NCBI GenBank assembly: GCA_013399115.1
Contig: VXAA01000920.1
Location: 676,948 to 740,947 of the forward strand
Direction: 5' to 3'
Length of the DNA stretch: 64,000 nt
Source of the DNA: Anseranas semipalmata
Taxonomy: Eukaryota; Chordata; Aves; Anseriformes; Anseranatidae
Below are positions 1-11,953 of the stretch, piece after piece. Position 1 is the first letter of the stretch. The number at the start of each line of letters is the position of its first letter. The notes beneath the pieces are model-generated. The model was not told the DNA's origin. It was given only the letters and a program-made list of their open reading frames with translations, and made no database searches. Made by a program: the position numbers and the translations under genes.

Positions 1-106
1 TAAGCTCTTCACCCAGCTTGGCACTTTCTTTTTCAAGTCTACTCCTTATTTCCTGGAGCTCTGTTGTTTTACATTTTTCATTAGCCAAGTCTTTTTCTTT
101 CAAAAT
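1..106 (-). CDS. EEA1: EEA1 exon 24, partial (runs off left edge)
   Basis: Begins at 106 after acceptor AATTTCTCTTCAAG, phase 0, and is open to the window edge. It reads ILKEKDLANEKCKTTELQEI, then RSRLEKESAKLGEEL. Human begins SLKEKELVNEKSKLAEIEEI here. The rest of the coiled coil and the FYVE domain lie outside. Confidence 0.93.
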   Translation of the reverse strand, partial: MLKEKDLANEKCKTTELQEIRSRLEKESAKLGEEL

Positions 107-568
107 CTTGAAGAGAAATTTTATTAAAAAAAAAAAAAAAAGGTGCTAGAAAACTGACTTCTTCCAAGTTCACAAAACAAACAAACAAACAAAAACATCT
201 AGGACCCCAAATCCTTAATTAGAAAAGCTCCAAGTAGAAAAACAACTGCAACATATCTATCTCTATCCACAGTTAGCAGTGCAAACGATTAGCAGCATAT
301 TTACAGTTTTAGATTTAAAACTAATAATGTTTTTCTGCATGTCTAGCTACTTAGTACAAATTAACAGCCTATTTTAAAGCAAATTCACTTCAACTGTCTG
401 TTAACAGTCTTCCCACCCGAGGTTCAATAAAATTGCTGTTGCTATGCTCTACAACAGTGCTATGTCCCCAGAATGACCCGTTTAGAGATGTTAGATTAAT
501 GGAGTGGGGAAGGGGTGGGAGAGGCTGTGGGTGTCTGTGTGAAGATTTCAAAAGATAGAGACATTTAC
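107..568. other. EEA1 intron 23
   Basis: AT-rich intron. Holds an A-run near 123-140 and a short (CAAA)n stretch near 174-196. Nothing else recognised. Confidence 0.9.
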
Positions 569-754
569 CCTGTCATTCTGGAGATCCTGTAACATTTTGG
601 TCTTCTCGCCCAGCTGCTGCTCCTTCTTTGACGCCTCCTGTTCCAGCATAGATTTTGCTTTCTTCAGTTCCTGGATCTGCTGATTATTGCTAGCAATTCG
701 ATTTCTGCTGGAAACCACTTCTTCTTGAGCAAGAGCAAGTTTTTCTTCTGTGGA
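569..754 (-). CDS. EEA1: EEA1 exon 23 (coiled coil)
   Basis: 186 bp, 62 codons, phase 0/0. Acceptor TTTGTAATTAG; donor AGG/gtaaat. It begins STEEKLALAQEEVVSSRNRI and later QELKKAKSMLEQEASKKEQQ, collinear with human SVEEKLSLAQEDLISNRNQI. Confidence 0.95.
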
Positions 755-3700
755 CTAATTACAAAGACAGCTCTGCAAATTATCTGTCAGTATATGAGCT
801 TCAGACACTTGACAATCATTTAATCTTTTTCCACAGAGAAAAACTGTCACCTAGCATACAACGTTTTGTTTCAAATGTTGACAAAGCGTAGTTACAGGAA
901 CTTCTAGGTCAGGAGGTTACCCCTAGTAAAAACAAACTACCCCAGAAACATTTCCAGCAGCAATACCTTACCTACATGCTCCAGTTTGCATCTTTCCACA
1001 GACAAAACGTGAAAACATCCAGAGGGCAAAGAAGGAAAAGCGATCGTTTGACAAAAAGAGAATGAACTTGAATTTGCTTACACAAAACGATTTTATTCTC
1101 AGGGTAAATGAACTGCCTTATAACTCTATACAGTTGTTATTTAAGCAGCAGTGAAGCTACACTGTGAAGTTTTCAGAAGTCATTCGGTACTATTTTTTTT
1201 TTTTCCAATGACTTAATGAAGCTAGCACTAGCACAGTCTAGAAATTTTTGAAAATCCTGAAGTGAAACAACCTGAAAAATGCTAATATCAGGACAAAATG
1301 TTTCACAGTCTCAGCTGCATCAGCATTTCAAACAAAATTTAAACTTCCATTCAAAATATATTACAGACTGTAATTTAATTGGCCTCCAACTCTCCCTATT
1401 ATGAAGAAAAAAATGTCTCTCTGTACAACTGGTCACAGAAACCCAAGTAACAACCTAAAACTTGCACCCAAGACTCATTATATTTGCTCGCAGCAAAGTC
1501 AAACTTTGAGGCTCTTCTTAATTTAGTATTCTGGAAGTTATTTTTTTTAAGGCCTTTGACTTAGCCATGGACTAGCTACATTTAGAAGCATGTTATTTCA
1601 CAAAGAAACAATAAGAAAAAAAATTAAACCTCTTGTACTTATTGTTCCTTTAAAAAAAAAAAATCACTAAACTTCAACAACTTTGACTTCACTTCATTAT
1701 ACATCTGTTTTAAGCAGCTCCTGTCTTCATTTAAAGACAAACTGATTTCTGATGTTTCCTAACCCTTACTTGTAGAGTCTGAAGTGTTTTACCAGTAGAA
1801 TCAGACTTGGTTTGAATCACCACTGATGGAACACTGCTGATTCAATAGCATTTTCAACAACCCCAGTCTCTCAAAAAGCTCAAACTGCCTTTCAGAATTA
1901 ATTTGCAAGCCAATTATTTGTTTTCTGATCTATAGCAGTTTACTCTTTAACACTTCGCAAGGTGTTAACTCAAAAAAATTTAAAGCAAAATAGGAGGTGC
2001 TTTTGCAATTTCAAGCCTGTAGCAGGGTGAGTGTTTCAGAAAAGAAAGTAAGCCCCCTCTACTCCACTACGGGCAGTGGAGTACAGTATTTTCCTAATGC
2101 TGAGAAAGGATGGGAAGTGTAGCATCATCATAGAACATCTTCACAGGAAAACCCAATAGTCTTTGCAGATTTAGAAAGAAGCATACTGAAGACACGGCTT
2201 TTATTCAGAATTGTTTCTTGTAGGAGAGTGATTATAGCCAATTTATTAGCACAGTATGATAAAATTTGGCTATGAAGCAGATAGCCAAACAAAAAGCCTT
2301 TACCTACCAGATACTCTTCCCTCAGCCATCCCCAAATTGTCTGTACTGGACAGGTGATCTGATTGTGCCTATGCCCAAACTAAGACAAGGTAAATGTTCT
2401 TAAAAGAGGAGCCAGCATTCAGCCTACTCTGCAATGTATTATGCACAAACGTTTGTAATATAAGGGACTCTGAATTTCGAGCATAATTTAGCATACTATA
2501 GCTTATGTACAGCAAGTGACTCTTAATTGTGCTATGATTAATAATAATGCTACTGACCAAATCATTCAATATAACTGTAGCAGTAAATCCACCTTCTATC
2601 TATCTGTGCCTTTCTTTCTGCTTTGCTCAAAAGTTCCTCACAGCACCCTTCAGAAAAAAGCAGAAATCTGGCACATGGCTAAACATTCCAGTTATTATCC
2701 TTGCTGCTGGCTCAGTCTCCACCGAGACTGTAGTTTAGACTGATGCTTTTGGACTTCTGAGGAGCTCACATCTTTAACATAAAATCATCTCCCCAAACAT
2801 CTGATGCCATTCACCTTCATTATTATCCAATTTTGACATTGCTCCCAGAAAATGGTAGGTGTGTCCCAACAAGATAACCCCAGTCATGAGAGTGCTCTTT
2901 AGGATGACAAAACCAGACGTAAGGAAAATGTACAGAACAAAAGAAGGCAATCTGTACTTACTGTTGTAAATAAAATCAGATGTTAGGTTGCCTGGTATAA
3001 CTAATTAACTAAATAGGAACATATCTCAGCCCAATCCAGTATAATTTGGGCTGTTGCACTGCAAATAACAGGCCACCTGGTGCCAACAGCAGAACTAGCT
3101 AGGTCCTGGGTCCTGGATTCATTCCATCTAAGTGAGGTACACAAATGAGCCATGTTAATCTGCATGCCCCTCTCCCCCCTCCCAGTTCGCAGGGCATGCA
3201 ATTATTCACAGATGCTAACCTAATGTCGCTTCACTTCCTCTGTAGTAGGATTAGACTGACTATAGGCAATTTAGGCTCCTGACTTAGAGACCTGAGCTTT
3301 GGCAGCATGAATACTCTCCCAGAACATCCACTGAAGATACACAGACAGTGATGCCAATATTGGATGCAAAGAAACATTCTTTTGAGAACACAGAGGAAAC
3401 CAGGACTGACTACAAAAAGCACAAATGCCAAGACTGAAGAATATTTGGCAGAGTTCAGGAGAGCAGTATGTTTGCCCTAACTCAAAATCAAGGCAAAAAT
3501 AATAGCTCTGCATTTTCATTAAGTCTTGTGGAAAAGGCATTTTAATTTACAAAAAGAAGAATCGCATTTATATATATAAATAATATATAAATATATAAAT
3601 AACACTACATATAAAAAGCTATAGCTTTTACAAGCACTCGGATCCTGCCAGATTTCTTTTTTCTGTCAAAAGAGACAAAAACAAATGAGTTTATTTACAC

Positions 3701-6688
3701 GTGTAGAAGGTGGGGTTTTTAAACTAAACTAAATTTGCAACATGTAGTAGCCATACAATTATAACTACATTTTCACTTCAGAATTTGCTACAACACCTCT
3801 CACTTTCCTTCTGTGAGACTTACAGCTCCACAGTCTGCATCTGGCTCACGCTGCAGAGCTAGTATCTTCCGTTATCGAACCAGAAACTGAAGTTTGAAGG
3901 GGGCGACTAATTGCCCAGCCCGTGCTGCTGGCTCCAGGCAGCTGCCCACTCGCTCTGCCCATCGCTCGGCGTGGCCGGCTCTCACGCAGCATCCCCAGCT
4001 GCACATTTCACGCGAGCATTACCCACTCTTTGTCCCAGGCCCGTCTCGCAGCTGCCCCAGCCCGCGGTGACCAGCAGCAGGCAGCCCAGCAGGGATATTC
4101 CGAGCAGAGCCAGCAGATGGTGCTCCGCGTACAGCCCAGCTCACGCCATCCCCTCCTAGGAAGGAGACCCCGCTCGTGTCACCTACACGCCTTGCAGCTT
4201 TTTATGATCTATCCCCACATCCAAGAATCACCAACAGCACGGTGCTACACTGTGTCGGAATATTTCAGTTTTCCCCTGTAATATTTTTTTTAGGTAAAGA
4301 AAACCTAGCGGTGCTAGCATCTCGCAACACAGCCTGGCTGTGCCTGTCCTGGAAAATGCTGGGCTTCAAACCATGCTCACTGAACACAGCTGTGCAGGGA
4401 GTTCATACCTCTACTAAAAATCCTAGAATAAAAGACACCTAAGCTCACCTTATACACAAGTTTTTAAAACTTCTACTACTGCCTACCCAGAATATCTAGA
4501 CCATTGTGAACCCCAGCCCTCCTACCAACCCTGGTTCCAAAACATCCAAAATTCGTAGCTGTGGTTCAAATCACCTACCTGAATTAAATATCTCCCTTAA
4601 GGCTAAACATAACACACATAACTGACTTGGAATCAGACTATGCAACTTTGCCATGAGGTTCTTCTAACTTGAGTAGTACTTGCATATTCAGCTCTCCAAA
4701 CTAACATTAGTCTTCCTGAACACTTTTTTCCTTTGCTGTCTTCTAAGACAAGTTACCACTACTACTTTAGTTTAACATTGCAATGAGACAGCACATCCGT
4801 GATTAAATATCTCTTCCCCCCATCCTTTTCCCTCTTCTGCATTTTACAGCAACAAAGCAAAAGCAGTGCCAAGCAGACCTCACTAGCCCTAATTACTAAA
4901 AATAATTATAAACACATAAGCAAGCAAGCAAACAGCCTCCAAACTGGTACATCACCTCAGTACTGAGGACACCAATCTTCCTCAGGCTCCCCAAGCTCCA
5001 CAGATATTTACATAATAAATCAAGTTATGTGTTCATATTAACAGTCTTATTTTCCTGTTGCTAGTCACCTTATTTACATATTACAGGTGTTGCTAGTCAC
5101 CTGTTCCTGTCACCTTATTTTACCTTTTTTTTGCATACATGTTCCATCTCTCCCTTGCTACCATCCCGATTCAGGCTTAAAAGCATGTGGGACAACTACT
5201 GTCCTATTTTATATTTCCCAGAACTAGAGGTCATCAAGCTGGTTTAATAACACTTGTTCAGAGCTATTTTTGCAACGAGCAATATTTAAATGAAAATTAT
5301 ACAAAAAAAAAAAGTTACTGAGTACATCCAAAGCTCTTACAGGTCATTGCATTACCAAATGTTGATCTAAACATATTCTGGGAAATTAATTCAGAAAGGA
5401 GGTTAGCAAGCTATAGTAACTAACCTTAAGTATGTTTAAACCACCTTTGCTCGTTAAGCAGGGGGAAGTTCTTTGTACGCTTGCAGAGTGATTCAATCAA
5501 GCAGCACTGAAAATAAAGCTTCTGTGACTTCCAGGAAGTCATGGCAGGTAACATCACAGAGGAGGAGTACAATTAAGAGAACTCCAATGACCTACACATA
5601 AAGGAGTTTCTCTTCTTAAAGTAACCCAAAACATGGAGTTTGGCTAGGACTCCACAGCTCACATGGAGCTACCTGAAATAGCCACAAGACCTTTAATATT
5701 TCAAGGATGGGACTGAAAAGACTACAATGGAACAAGTGAAAGAGAGCTATTAAATCTAAGCAGTCACCAAATGCTCCCTTTATATAGTGAAGCAAACAGA
5801 AGCCAACGTCTAAAATGGATTGGATGACCGGTTCTCCAGAAGTGCCTATTTCTCTCCAAGAACTTCAGAAAAGCCTAAAACAACAGTGTCAGAGACAGAC
5901 AATGACTCCCACTCCAGCTTTGCAAGTGAAAAGAGCCAAAGCCACACATCTCTGCAGCACAGTATGTCCTGGGACAAACTGGAGCATTGGCTTAGCACTG
6001 ACATGAAGGAGAGGGGAAAAAAAGAAAAAAGAACAAAACTACTTTTTCTTATTGACTCAATTCTCAGCAACATCATTTTGAAGGTATTACACCTGAATAC
6101 CAAATTGGGTAAATTCTGCTTAGGAACAGCAAGAACTTGGAGGACTACATTCAGACTTCTGCATTCTAGATAGGTCCCTAAACCTATTGTTCCTATTAGT
6201 ATGACATCTCTGAAAGTCTATATTGAGCCAGGAAGAAGCGGAAGGGGCAAAGACATAGGAGCAGACTAACAACTAAAATTCTAGTTAAATTATCTAGAAG
6301 GCAATGGTTACTCGCATGCTGTCAGTGACTTTGCCCTAATTAGCTATGCTATTTAAATTGGTTGAAAGCTACATAATATATCACCAAAAAAAAAAAAATT
6401 AACTCTTAATACGAAAATAAATCATTCGCTCCCACAGGTCAGACTGACTTTGCAGAAATGGAAGGGTAGTTCAGGTAAACTGGCAAATACACTTGGCTTT
6501 AAATTAGTTTCAGTATGTCCTTTGTCCCAGGGGAAGGGATTGAACAGCAGAACAGCACTACATATTCTATATATAGCAAAAAGCTTTTTTTGATTTCCCC
6601 ATACAGTTTTTGCACTGTTTCTTTGTCTTCAAAATGGGTACAGACAGATCTATTAAGTCACAAATAACAATAAAATGTCTGTAAGCAC
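755..6688. other. EEA1 intron 22
   Basis: 5.9-kb intron. Mostly AT-rich unique sequence, with an (AT/TATAAA)-rich patch near 3568-3603, a GC-rich islet near 3905-4190, an interleaved short duplication near 5056-5120, and a 360-bp open frame on the plus strand at about 5820-6173 that I could not assign. Confidence 0.85.
3905..4190. other. GC-rich islet inside EEA1 intron 22
   Basis: About 280 bp clearly richer in G+C and CpG than its AT-rich surroundings, with several CG dinucleotides (for example in ctcgctctgcccatcgctcg). It could be an old GC-rich repeat fragment or a regulatory element. No family recognised. Confidence 0.45.
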
Positions 6689-6871
6689 CTTAAGGTCTTG
6701 CCTGGTTGCCAACAGCTCAGACTCTTTCCCATAAAGATCCAGCTGCAGCTTTTCCATGTTTTCCTTATATTTTTCATGGGTCTTCTGTAAGTCTGCTAGT
6801 TTTCCTTTCTCTGCTTTAAGCTCCTGAGTTGACAAAATAGTCTGCTGTTGCAGTTTATTCTCCAGTTCTGC
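6689..6871 (-). CDS. EEA1: EEA1 exon 22 (coiled coil)
   Basis: 183 bp, 61 codons, phase 0/0. Acceptor TATGTTTCAG; donor AAG/gtgctt. It begins AELENKLQQQTILSTQELKA and ends YGKESELLATRQDLK, identical in its last block to human (ESELLATRQDLK). A CR1 LINE ends about 55 bp upstream of this acceptor. Confidence 0.96.
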
Positions 6872-6926
6872 CTGAAACATAAGCATAAGAAGTGTCAGTT
6901 AAAGTTGCAGACAGTAAAGTAAGCTT

Positions 6927-7765
6927 AATCACAGAATCACAGAATCATTTAGGTTGGAAGAGACCTCCAAGATCACCTAGTCCAACCTATGACCTAACTC
7001 TAACAAGTCCTCCACTAAACCATGTCGCTAAGCTCTACACCTAAACGTCTTTTGAAGACCTCCAGGGATGGTGACTCAACCACTTCCCTGGGCAGCCTGT
7101 TCCAATACCTCACAACCCTTTCAGTAAAGAAGTTGTTCCTAATATCCAACCTAAACCTCCCCTGGTGCAACTTTAGCCCATTCCCCCTCGTCCTATTACC
7201 TGGCACGTGGGAGAACAGACCAATCCCCACCTCTCTACAGCCTCCTTTAAGGTACCTGTAGAGAGTGACAAGGTCACCCCTGAGCCTCCTCTTCTCCAGG
7301 CTAAACAACCCCAGCTCCCTCAGCCACTCCTAACAGGACTTGTTCTCCAGACCCCTCACCAGCTTCATTGCCCTTCTCTGGACATGCTCCAGCACCTCGA
7401 TGTCCTTCCTGTAGNNNNNNNNNNNNNNNNNNNNNNNNNNNNNNNNNNNNNNNNNNNNNNNNNNNNNCCCCAAGTGCAGGACCCGGCACTTGGCCTTGTT
7501 GAACTTCATACAGTTGGCCTCAGCCCCTCAGTCCAGCCTATCCAGATCTTCCTGCAGAGCCTTCCTACCCTCGAGCAGATCAACACATACACCTAACTTG
7601 GTGTCATCTGCAAACTTGCTGAGGATGCACTTGATCCCCTCATCCAGATCATTGATAAAGATATGGGGGACGCCACCAGTGATCAGCCTCCAACTGGATT
7701 TAACTCCATTCACCACGACTCTTTGGGCCCAGCCACCCAGCCAGTTTCTAACCCAACGAAGCGTA
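6927..7765 (-). mobile_element. CR1 LINE, 5'-truncated, with assembly gap
   Basis: Chicken-repeat-1 type non-LTR retrotransposon in the same orientation as EEA1. The left end is the element's 3' end, with two copies of an ATTCTGTG-type unit on the minus strand. Reverse-transcriptase-like frames include FADDTKLG and FINDLDEGI, and the C-terminal block [21 protein letters not shown] followed by [13 protein letters not shown]. The frame is interrupted and the 5' part is missing, so it is dead. The N run 7415-7467 lies within it. The right border is approximate. Confidence 0.93.
7415..7467. other. Assembly gap (53 N)
   Basis: Run of N inside the CR1 fragment; the true length of the missing sequence is unknown. 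Confidence 0.99.
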
Positions 7766-7914
7766 CGTTTCGTTTCAGTAAACCACATTTCTACTGCAAA
7801 ACTAGATTTTCTTCAACTTATGAAACAGCAATTCAGTAACGTGACATTTACAGTTTTTATAGCAATATTTTCTAACTAATTTAAAAACAACATTTAATTC
7901 ATATCATAAGACAC

Positions 7915-7985
7915 AATCACAGAATCACAGAATCCTTTAGGTTGGAAGAGACCTTCAAGATCACCTAGTCCAACCTATGACCTAG
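7915..7985 (-). mobile_element. CR1 3'-end fragment (about 70 bp)
   Basis: Repeats almost base for base the first 60-70 bases of the CR1 at 6927 (aatcacagaatcacagaatc, then ggttggaagagacc and tccaacctatgacc), same orientation. A severely truncated second insertion or a local duplicate of the tail. Confidence 0.85.
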
Positions 7986-8024
7986 ACTAAGTTAAACACA
8001 GTAAGACCAAACATTTAAAATTTG

Positions 8025-8082
8025 TATTTTATATATAAATATATAAATATATATATATATACATACATACACACACACGTAT
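8025..8082. repeat. (TA)n/(CA)n simple repeat
   Basis: Runs of atatat pass into acatacatac and then acacacac. Microsatellite in intron 21. Confidence 0.85.
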
Positions 8083-8641
8083 ACTTAAAGTCCTACAGTA
8101 TCCATAGACTGATTAAAGCACAAGTATGATAATGTAGCACAGGGCAGCCAAAGCTGGTGCAACATTTAACGGTGCATGGACCACAACATAACATTTGCTA
8201 ATGTAAGACATTTGAACTCTTTCCATTATGGTTTATGAGTTTCATACTGTCACTCAGATAAATTCTTTTGGTATAATAAAAGAGTTAGTTTAAAACTGCC
8301 ATGGACATTCCAAAACACTGCAGAGTTTGTCTAAACTGTTCTCACAAAACTGTCTACTGCTTTACAAGAAAATAGCAGCTCTCGCTTCATAGCATCCTCC
8401 TGAAGCAAAATAAACACATTTAGTCTAGCCATTTTTACCAATTTATTGAAACTTAACTCCTATAGAATCTGTATATTTCAGCATTGGCTGTTGAAGACTT
8501 TCTTTCCACATCCTGACCTTATCCTTTCCAGCAAGACTACAGTGAATAGCTGTTTATTCCAAAGACGTTGGCATAAAAGCTGCAGCATTCATCAAAGAAA
8601 TTTATATTAATTTTCTTAAAGGAGTGAGAGGCCAGCCTTAC

Positions 8642-8836
8642 CTTTTCTAAAAGGGCAGTTTTTAATTCAGCTTGTAGTGTTTCACTATGTTTCTTCTTCT
8701 GCTCAAAAGATTCCTTTAGCTCTCTCAGCTTCCCCTGAAGATGCTGCTCACTTTTTTCTTTGTCTTTCAGAAGACCCTGAATTTCCAGTACTTGCGCTCG
8801 TGCTGAATCAAGTTCTATCGACAACTGCTTAGAAAT
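8642..8836 (-). CDS. EEA1: EEA1 exon 21 (coiled coil)
   Basis: 195 bp, 65 codons, phase 0/0. Acceptor TTGAATATAG; strong donor AAG/gtaagg. It begins ISKQLSIELDSARAQVLEIQ; later ELKESFEQKKKHSETLQAEL. Corresponds to human ASHQLKLELNSMQEQLIQAQ and ELKQSSEQKKKQIEALQGEL. Confidence 0.95.
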
Positions 8837-10642
8837 CTATATTCAAAAATATTAAATAACTGTATATAATTTTAATCATTATTTGCACATGCTGTAGTAT
8901 GTGAAACTGCCTATTGAACTGTGTGTATGACAAATTGCATAGTTCAAGGAGCAAACAGACAAATTCACAAATGAAAAAACAGTCAAAGCTGTTAAAGCTG
9001 AAGATACGGTCTCTGGCTCAACCCCCGAAAGACTGCTAGAAGCTGGGGAGTGTCCCCTGGCTGTAGTACCCTGAAAGGCTTGCCCTATTCTACTTTCCTC
9101 TATGTATCTGCTATTTTCCTCTGTCAGAGACTAGATAGCAGGCTATAGCTTTCTTGTAGTCCAGTATACTTGTTCTTATGTTTTCACAATAACCTGCAGA
9201 TTTTTTGTAGCAAAGAGTTTCCAAATATGCTGTTATTTCTTGTACAGTCACAGAACCAGACCATCCCACAGTGCTACTGCTGCTACCTCCTGCTTCAGAG
9301 CTAGGTGATCCAAAATTGGCAATTAGATTTAGATTTTAAGAACGCCTATACCAGAAAGATCATCTCTTATTCCCAATCTCCTACCCTTAGGTCAGCTCCA
9401 GTCTTTTTTCACTATTAAAAATTGAAAGCCAGAAGGTTTTCTAATGAGAAAACCTGAAGGGCTCTAAAATCATCCACAATGGTATGCAGAACACAGAAAT
9501 TAAGAGTAAAACCTGTATTTTAGAATTTCATATTAACACCTAGGAAATTTTTAGAATCATAGAATATCCTGAGTTGGAAGGGACCCACAAAGATCATTGA
9601 GTCCAGCTCCTGGCTCCACACAGGACCACCCAAAAATCAGACCCTATGTCTGAGAGCGTTGTCCAAACACTTCTTGAACTCCTTCAGGCTCGGTGCCGTG
9701 ACCACTTCCCTGGGGAGCCTGTTCCACCCCAGGGTACAGCTGACCCTCCTGGCTGCCAGGGCACGCTGTTGACTTATGTTCAACTTGCTGTTGACCACAA
9801 TGCCCAGATCCCTTTCTGTGGGGCTGCTCTCCAGCCTCGTCTCCAGCCTGTACATACAGGCAGGGCTGCCCCTTCCCAGGTGCAGGACCCGGCACTTGCT
9901 CTTGTTAAACTTCATGTGGTTGGTGATCACCCAGCTCTCTGGTTTGCCAAGATCTCTCCGCAAGGCCTCTCTACTCTCGAGGGAGTCAACAGCTCCTCCT
10001 AATTTAGTATCGTCTGCAAACTTACTCAAAACATTTTCTAGTCCTACATCCAAGTCATTTATGAAAACATTGAAGAGAACTGGCCCTAAAATGGAATCCT
10101 GGGGAACCCCACTAGTGACTGGTCACCAGCCTGATGTAACCCCATTTGCTATAACTATCTGAGCCCGACCCATCAGCTAATTGTTCACCCATCATATTAT
10201 GCATTTATCTAGCTTTATGCTGGCCATTTTGTCCAGAAGGTTACTGTGAGAAATAGCATCAAGAGCTTTGCTGAAATCCAAAAAGATTACACCAACTGGC
10301 TTCCCTTGGTCAGCTAGGTGGGTGAACATGTCATAAAAGGAAATTAAGTTTGTTAAGCAGGACATTCCCCTCATGAAGCCGTGTTGGCTGTGATCAATGA
10401 CCACATTGTCCTTCAGGTGTTTTTCAGTAACTCCCAGAATAATTTTCTCCATAATTTTACCAGGCATTTACCTTTTACCAGGCAATTTTGTATCACCTAA
10501 TTTCAGTGTCCCAGATGGGTTACAATTTGAGAACTGCAACCTCTTTTTCCCTCATCAATTCCAGCATATGAGAATGAAAATTAATCTTTTAAGCATTTGC
10601 TATTATTCTTTTCTTTATTTTGAAAACACATGGACAGCTTAC
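8837..10642. other. EEA1 intron 20
   Basis: 1.8-kb intron; the half nearer exon 20 is filled by a CR1 LINE (9552-10472). The remainder is unique AT-rich sequence. Confidence 0.88.
9552..10472 (-). mobile_element. CR1 LINE fragment with internal deletion
   Basis: Minus-strand CR1, same orientation as EEA1, 3' end at left (agaatcatagaat). Recognisable reverse-transcriptase pieces are SQHGFMRGMSCLTNLISFYD, VGVIFLDFSKALDAISH and [18 protein letters not shown], then [17 protein letters not shown] near the end. The frame passes from a KLNISQQ-like block almost directly to WNRLPREVV, so a middle segment present in typical CR1 is missing. Broken by frameshifts; inactive. Confidence 0.93.
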
Positions 10643-10744
10643 CCCCTCCTTTTTTTCCAGTGAGTTTTTCAATTCATTCCTCTCTTTAGCTACAGACTCT
10701 GTTTGTACCTGGAGCTGCTGTTTTACTTCTTGGTAAGATTTTTC
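10643..10744 (-). CDS. EEA1: EEA1 exon 20 (coiled coil)
   Basis: 102 bp, 34 codons, phase 0/0. Acceptor is a T tract then AAG; donor GGGG/gtaagc. It reads EKSYQEVKQQLQVQTESVAK, then ERNELKNSLEKKEG. Same length as human EKTCKELKHQLQVQMENTLK and the 14 residues that follow. Too short to appear as a long ORF and shorter than the surrounding repeats, but phase and alignment are clear. Confidence 0.92.
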
Positions 10745-11953
10745 CTTAAAAAAAAAAAAAAAAAGACAAGCAAATATTTCTGTTAGCTTCTAAGACCAAG
10801 TGACATGTATTTCTACAGGAGCTACAAATTCTTCAAAAAGAATGCTCTTCTTTCCAGTCAAAATGCTCTCCTTCTCAGCTGCAGACATTTTCAGCTAAAA
10901 ACTTCTCTATTCATTAACAGGGATAAATCTGAGCTGAACACAGCTGATATCCTGTACAGCCATGTGCCAAAAAGTTTTTCTGATTAGGAATAGTCTCCTT
11001 GGTTTAAGCTGCTGTTGGCAGCCCTTCTTCTTATGACAAGCAGTAGGCTCATTGCTCTCCTCAGGATCCAAAATTTCTTGATGTTCTAAAACTCATGAGT
11101 AAATACATTTGCAGGATTATTATGCAAACATAACTACATTTTAAGTCCAAATTCTGTGCACTTAAGTCATTGGCAAGCCTCCAAATGATGACAGAATTAG
11201 GAGCAGAATCTGGACTCCTATCTTTAAATATAAATTGGTGAGAAAATCCTTCAAGCTTTTAGGAAAAACACAAATATTTAAACAGCAGTAACTAAAGCAA
11301 GCAAAAAGGCTTATTTTAAAAAGGTGAAGGAGGAAAGGAAAAAATGTTATTTTTAAGTAGGATTCAAATTTTTTTTTTTTTTTTAAGAGTAGAATAAAAG
11401 CAGCTACACATGGGTTCTGGGAAATGGTGACATGCAAGATGGGAAGGGAATGAGAAAGATACCCCTACCATGTCTGAACATAGGGCTGTCAGTAAACCTG
11501 TATAAGAAAATTTATAAAATATGTACTCATACAGTGGTCAGTCATGTTACCAACAAAGCACAAGAGGGAAGAAAAAAAGCTGTAATTTAAGGCTAGTGAG
11601 AGTTCACTCTTATTACCATAATAGGTTGCTTTGGTCAAGTGTTTGTTACTATATTGCCATGTGTGAGACCTTTCTGAAACTCAAATAGTTCTAGTACTCT
11701 TATAAAACCTCAAGCTAGACGTCTCCCAAAACAACAGCCAGTTGGATCCCGTTGTATGATATGAACTGATGTTTTCCACTATAAACATCCAGACAAAAAA
11801 TTAAGTTAGCACACACATATGAACAACTAAAATCAAAATTTGTTTTTCCTTAAGGGAATTAACTTCCATGCAGTCTCATCATATGTACACTGTTTTCAGA
11901 CAGAAAACAAAATCTTCATATCAGACTGTAAATACCTCAAACTTAATACTAAC
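10745..11953. other. EEA1 intron 19
   Basis: 1.2-kb AT-rich intron. Holds an A-run adjoining the exon 20 acceptor (about 10748-10764) and a T-run near 11370-11384. Nothing else recognised. Confidence 0.9.

Larger units (their letters stand above)
6872..8641. other. EEA1 intron 21
   Basis: 1.8-kb intron. Nearly half is a CR1 fragment (6927-7765, with an N gap). A second short CR1 tail lies at 7915-7985, followed by an AT/CA simple repeat at about 8025-8080. Confidence 0.88.

Noticed and set aside
3911..4442. Overlapping plus-strand frames in the intron 22 GC islet
   Set aside because: Composition-driven; sequences are Pro/Ser/Ala/His-rich without domain pattern.
9646..10162. Plus-strand frames across the CR1 element
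   Set aside because: Antisense shadows of the CR1 reverse-transcriptase frame on the minus strand.
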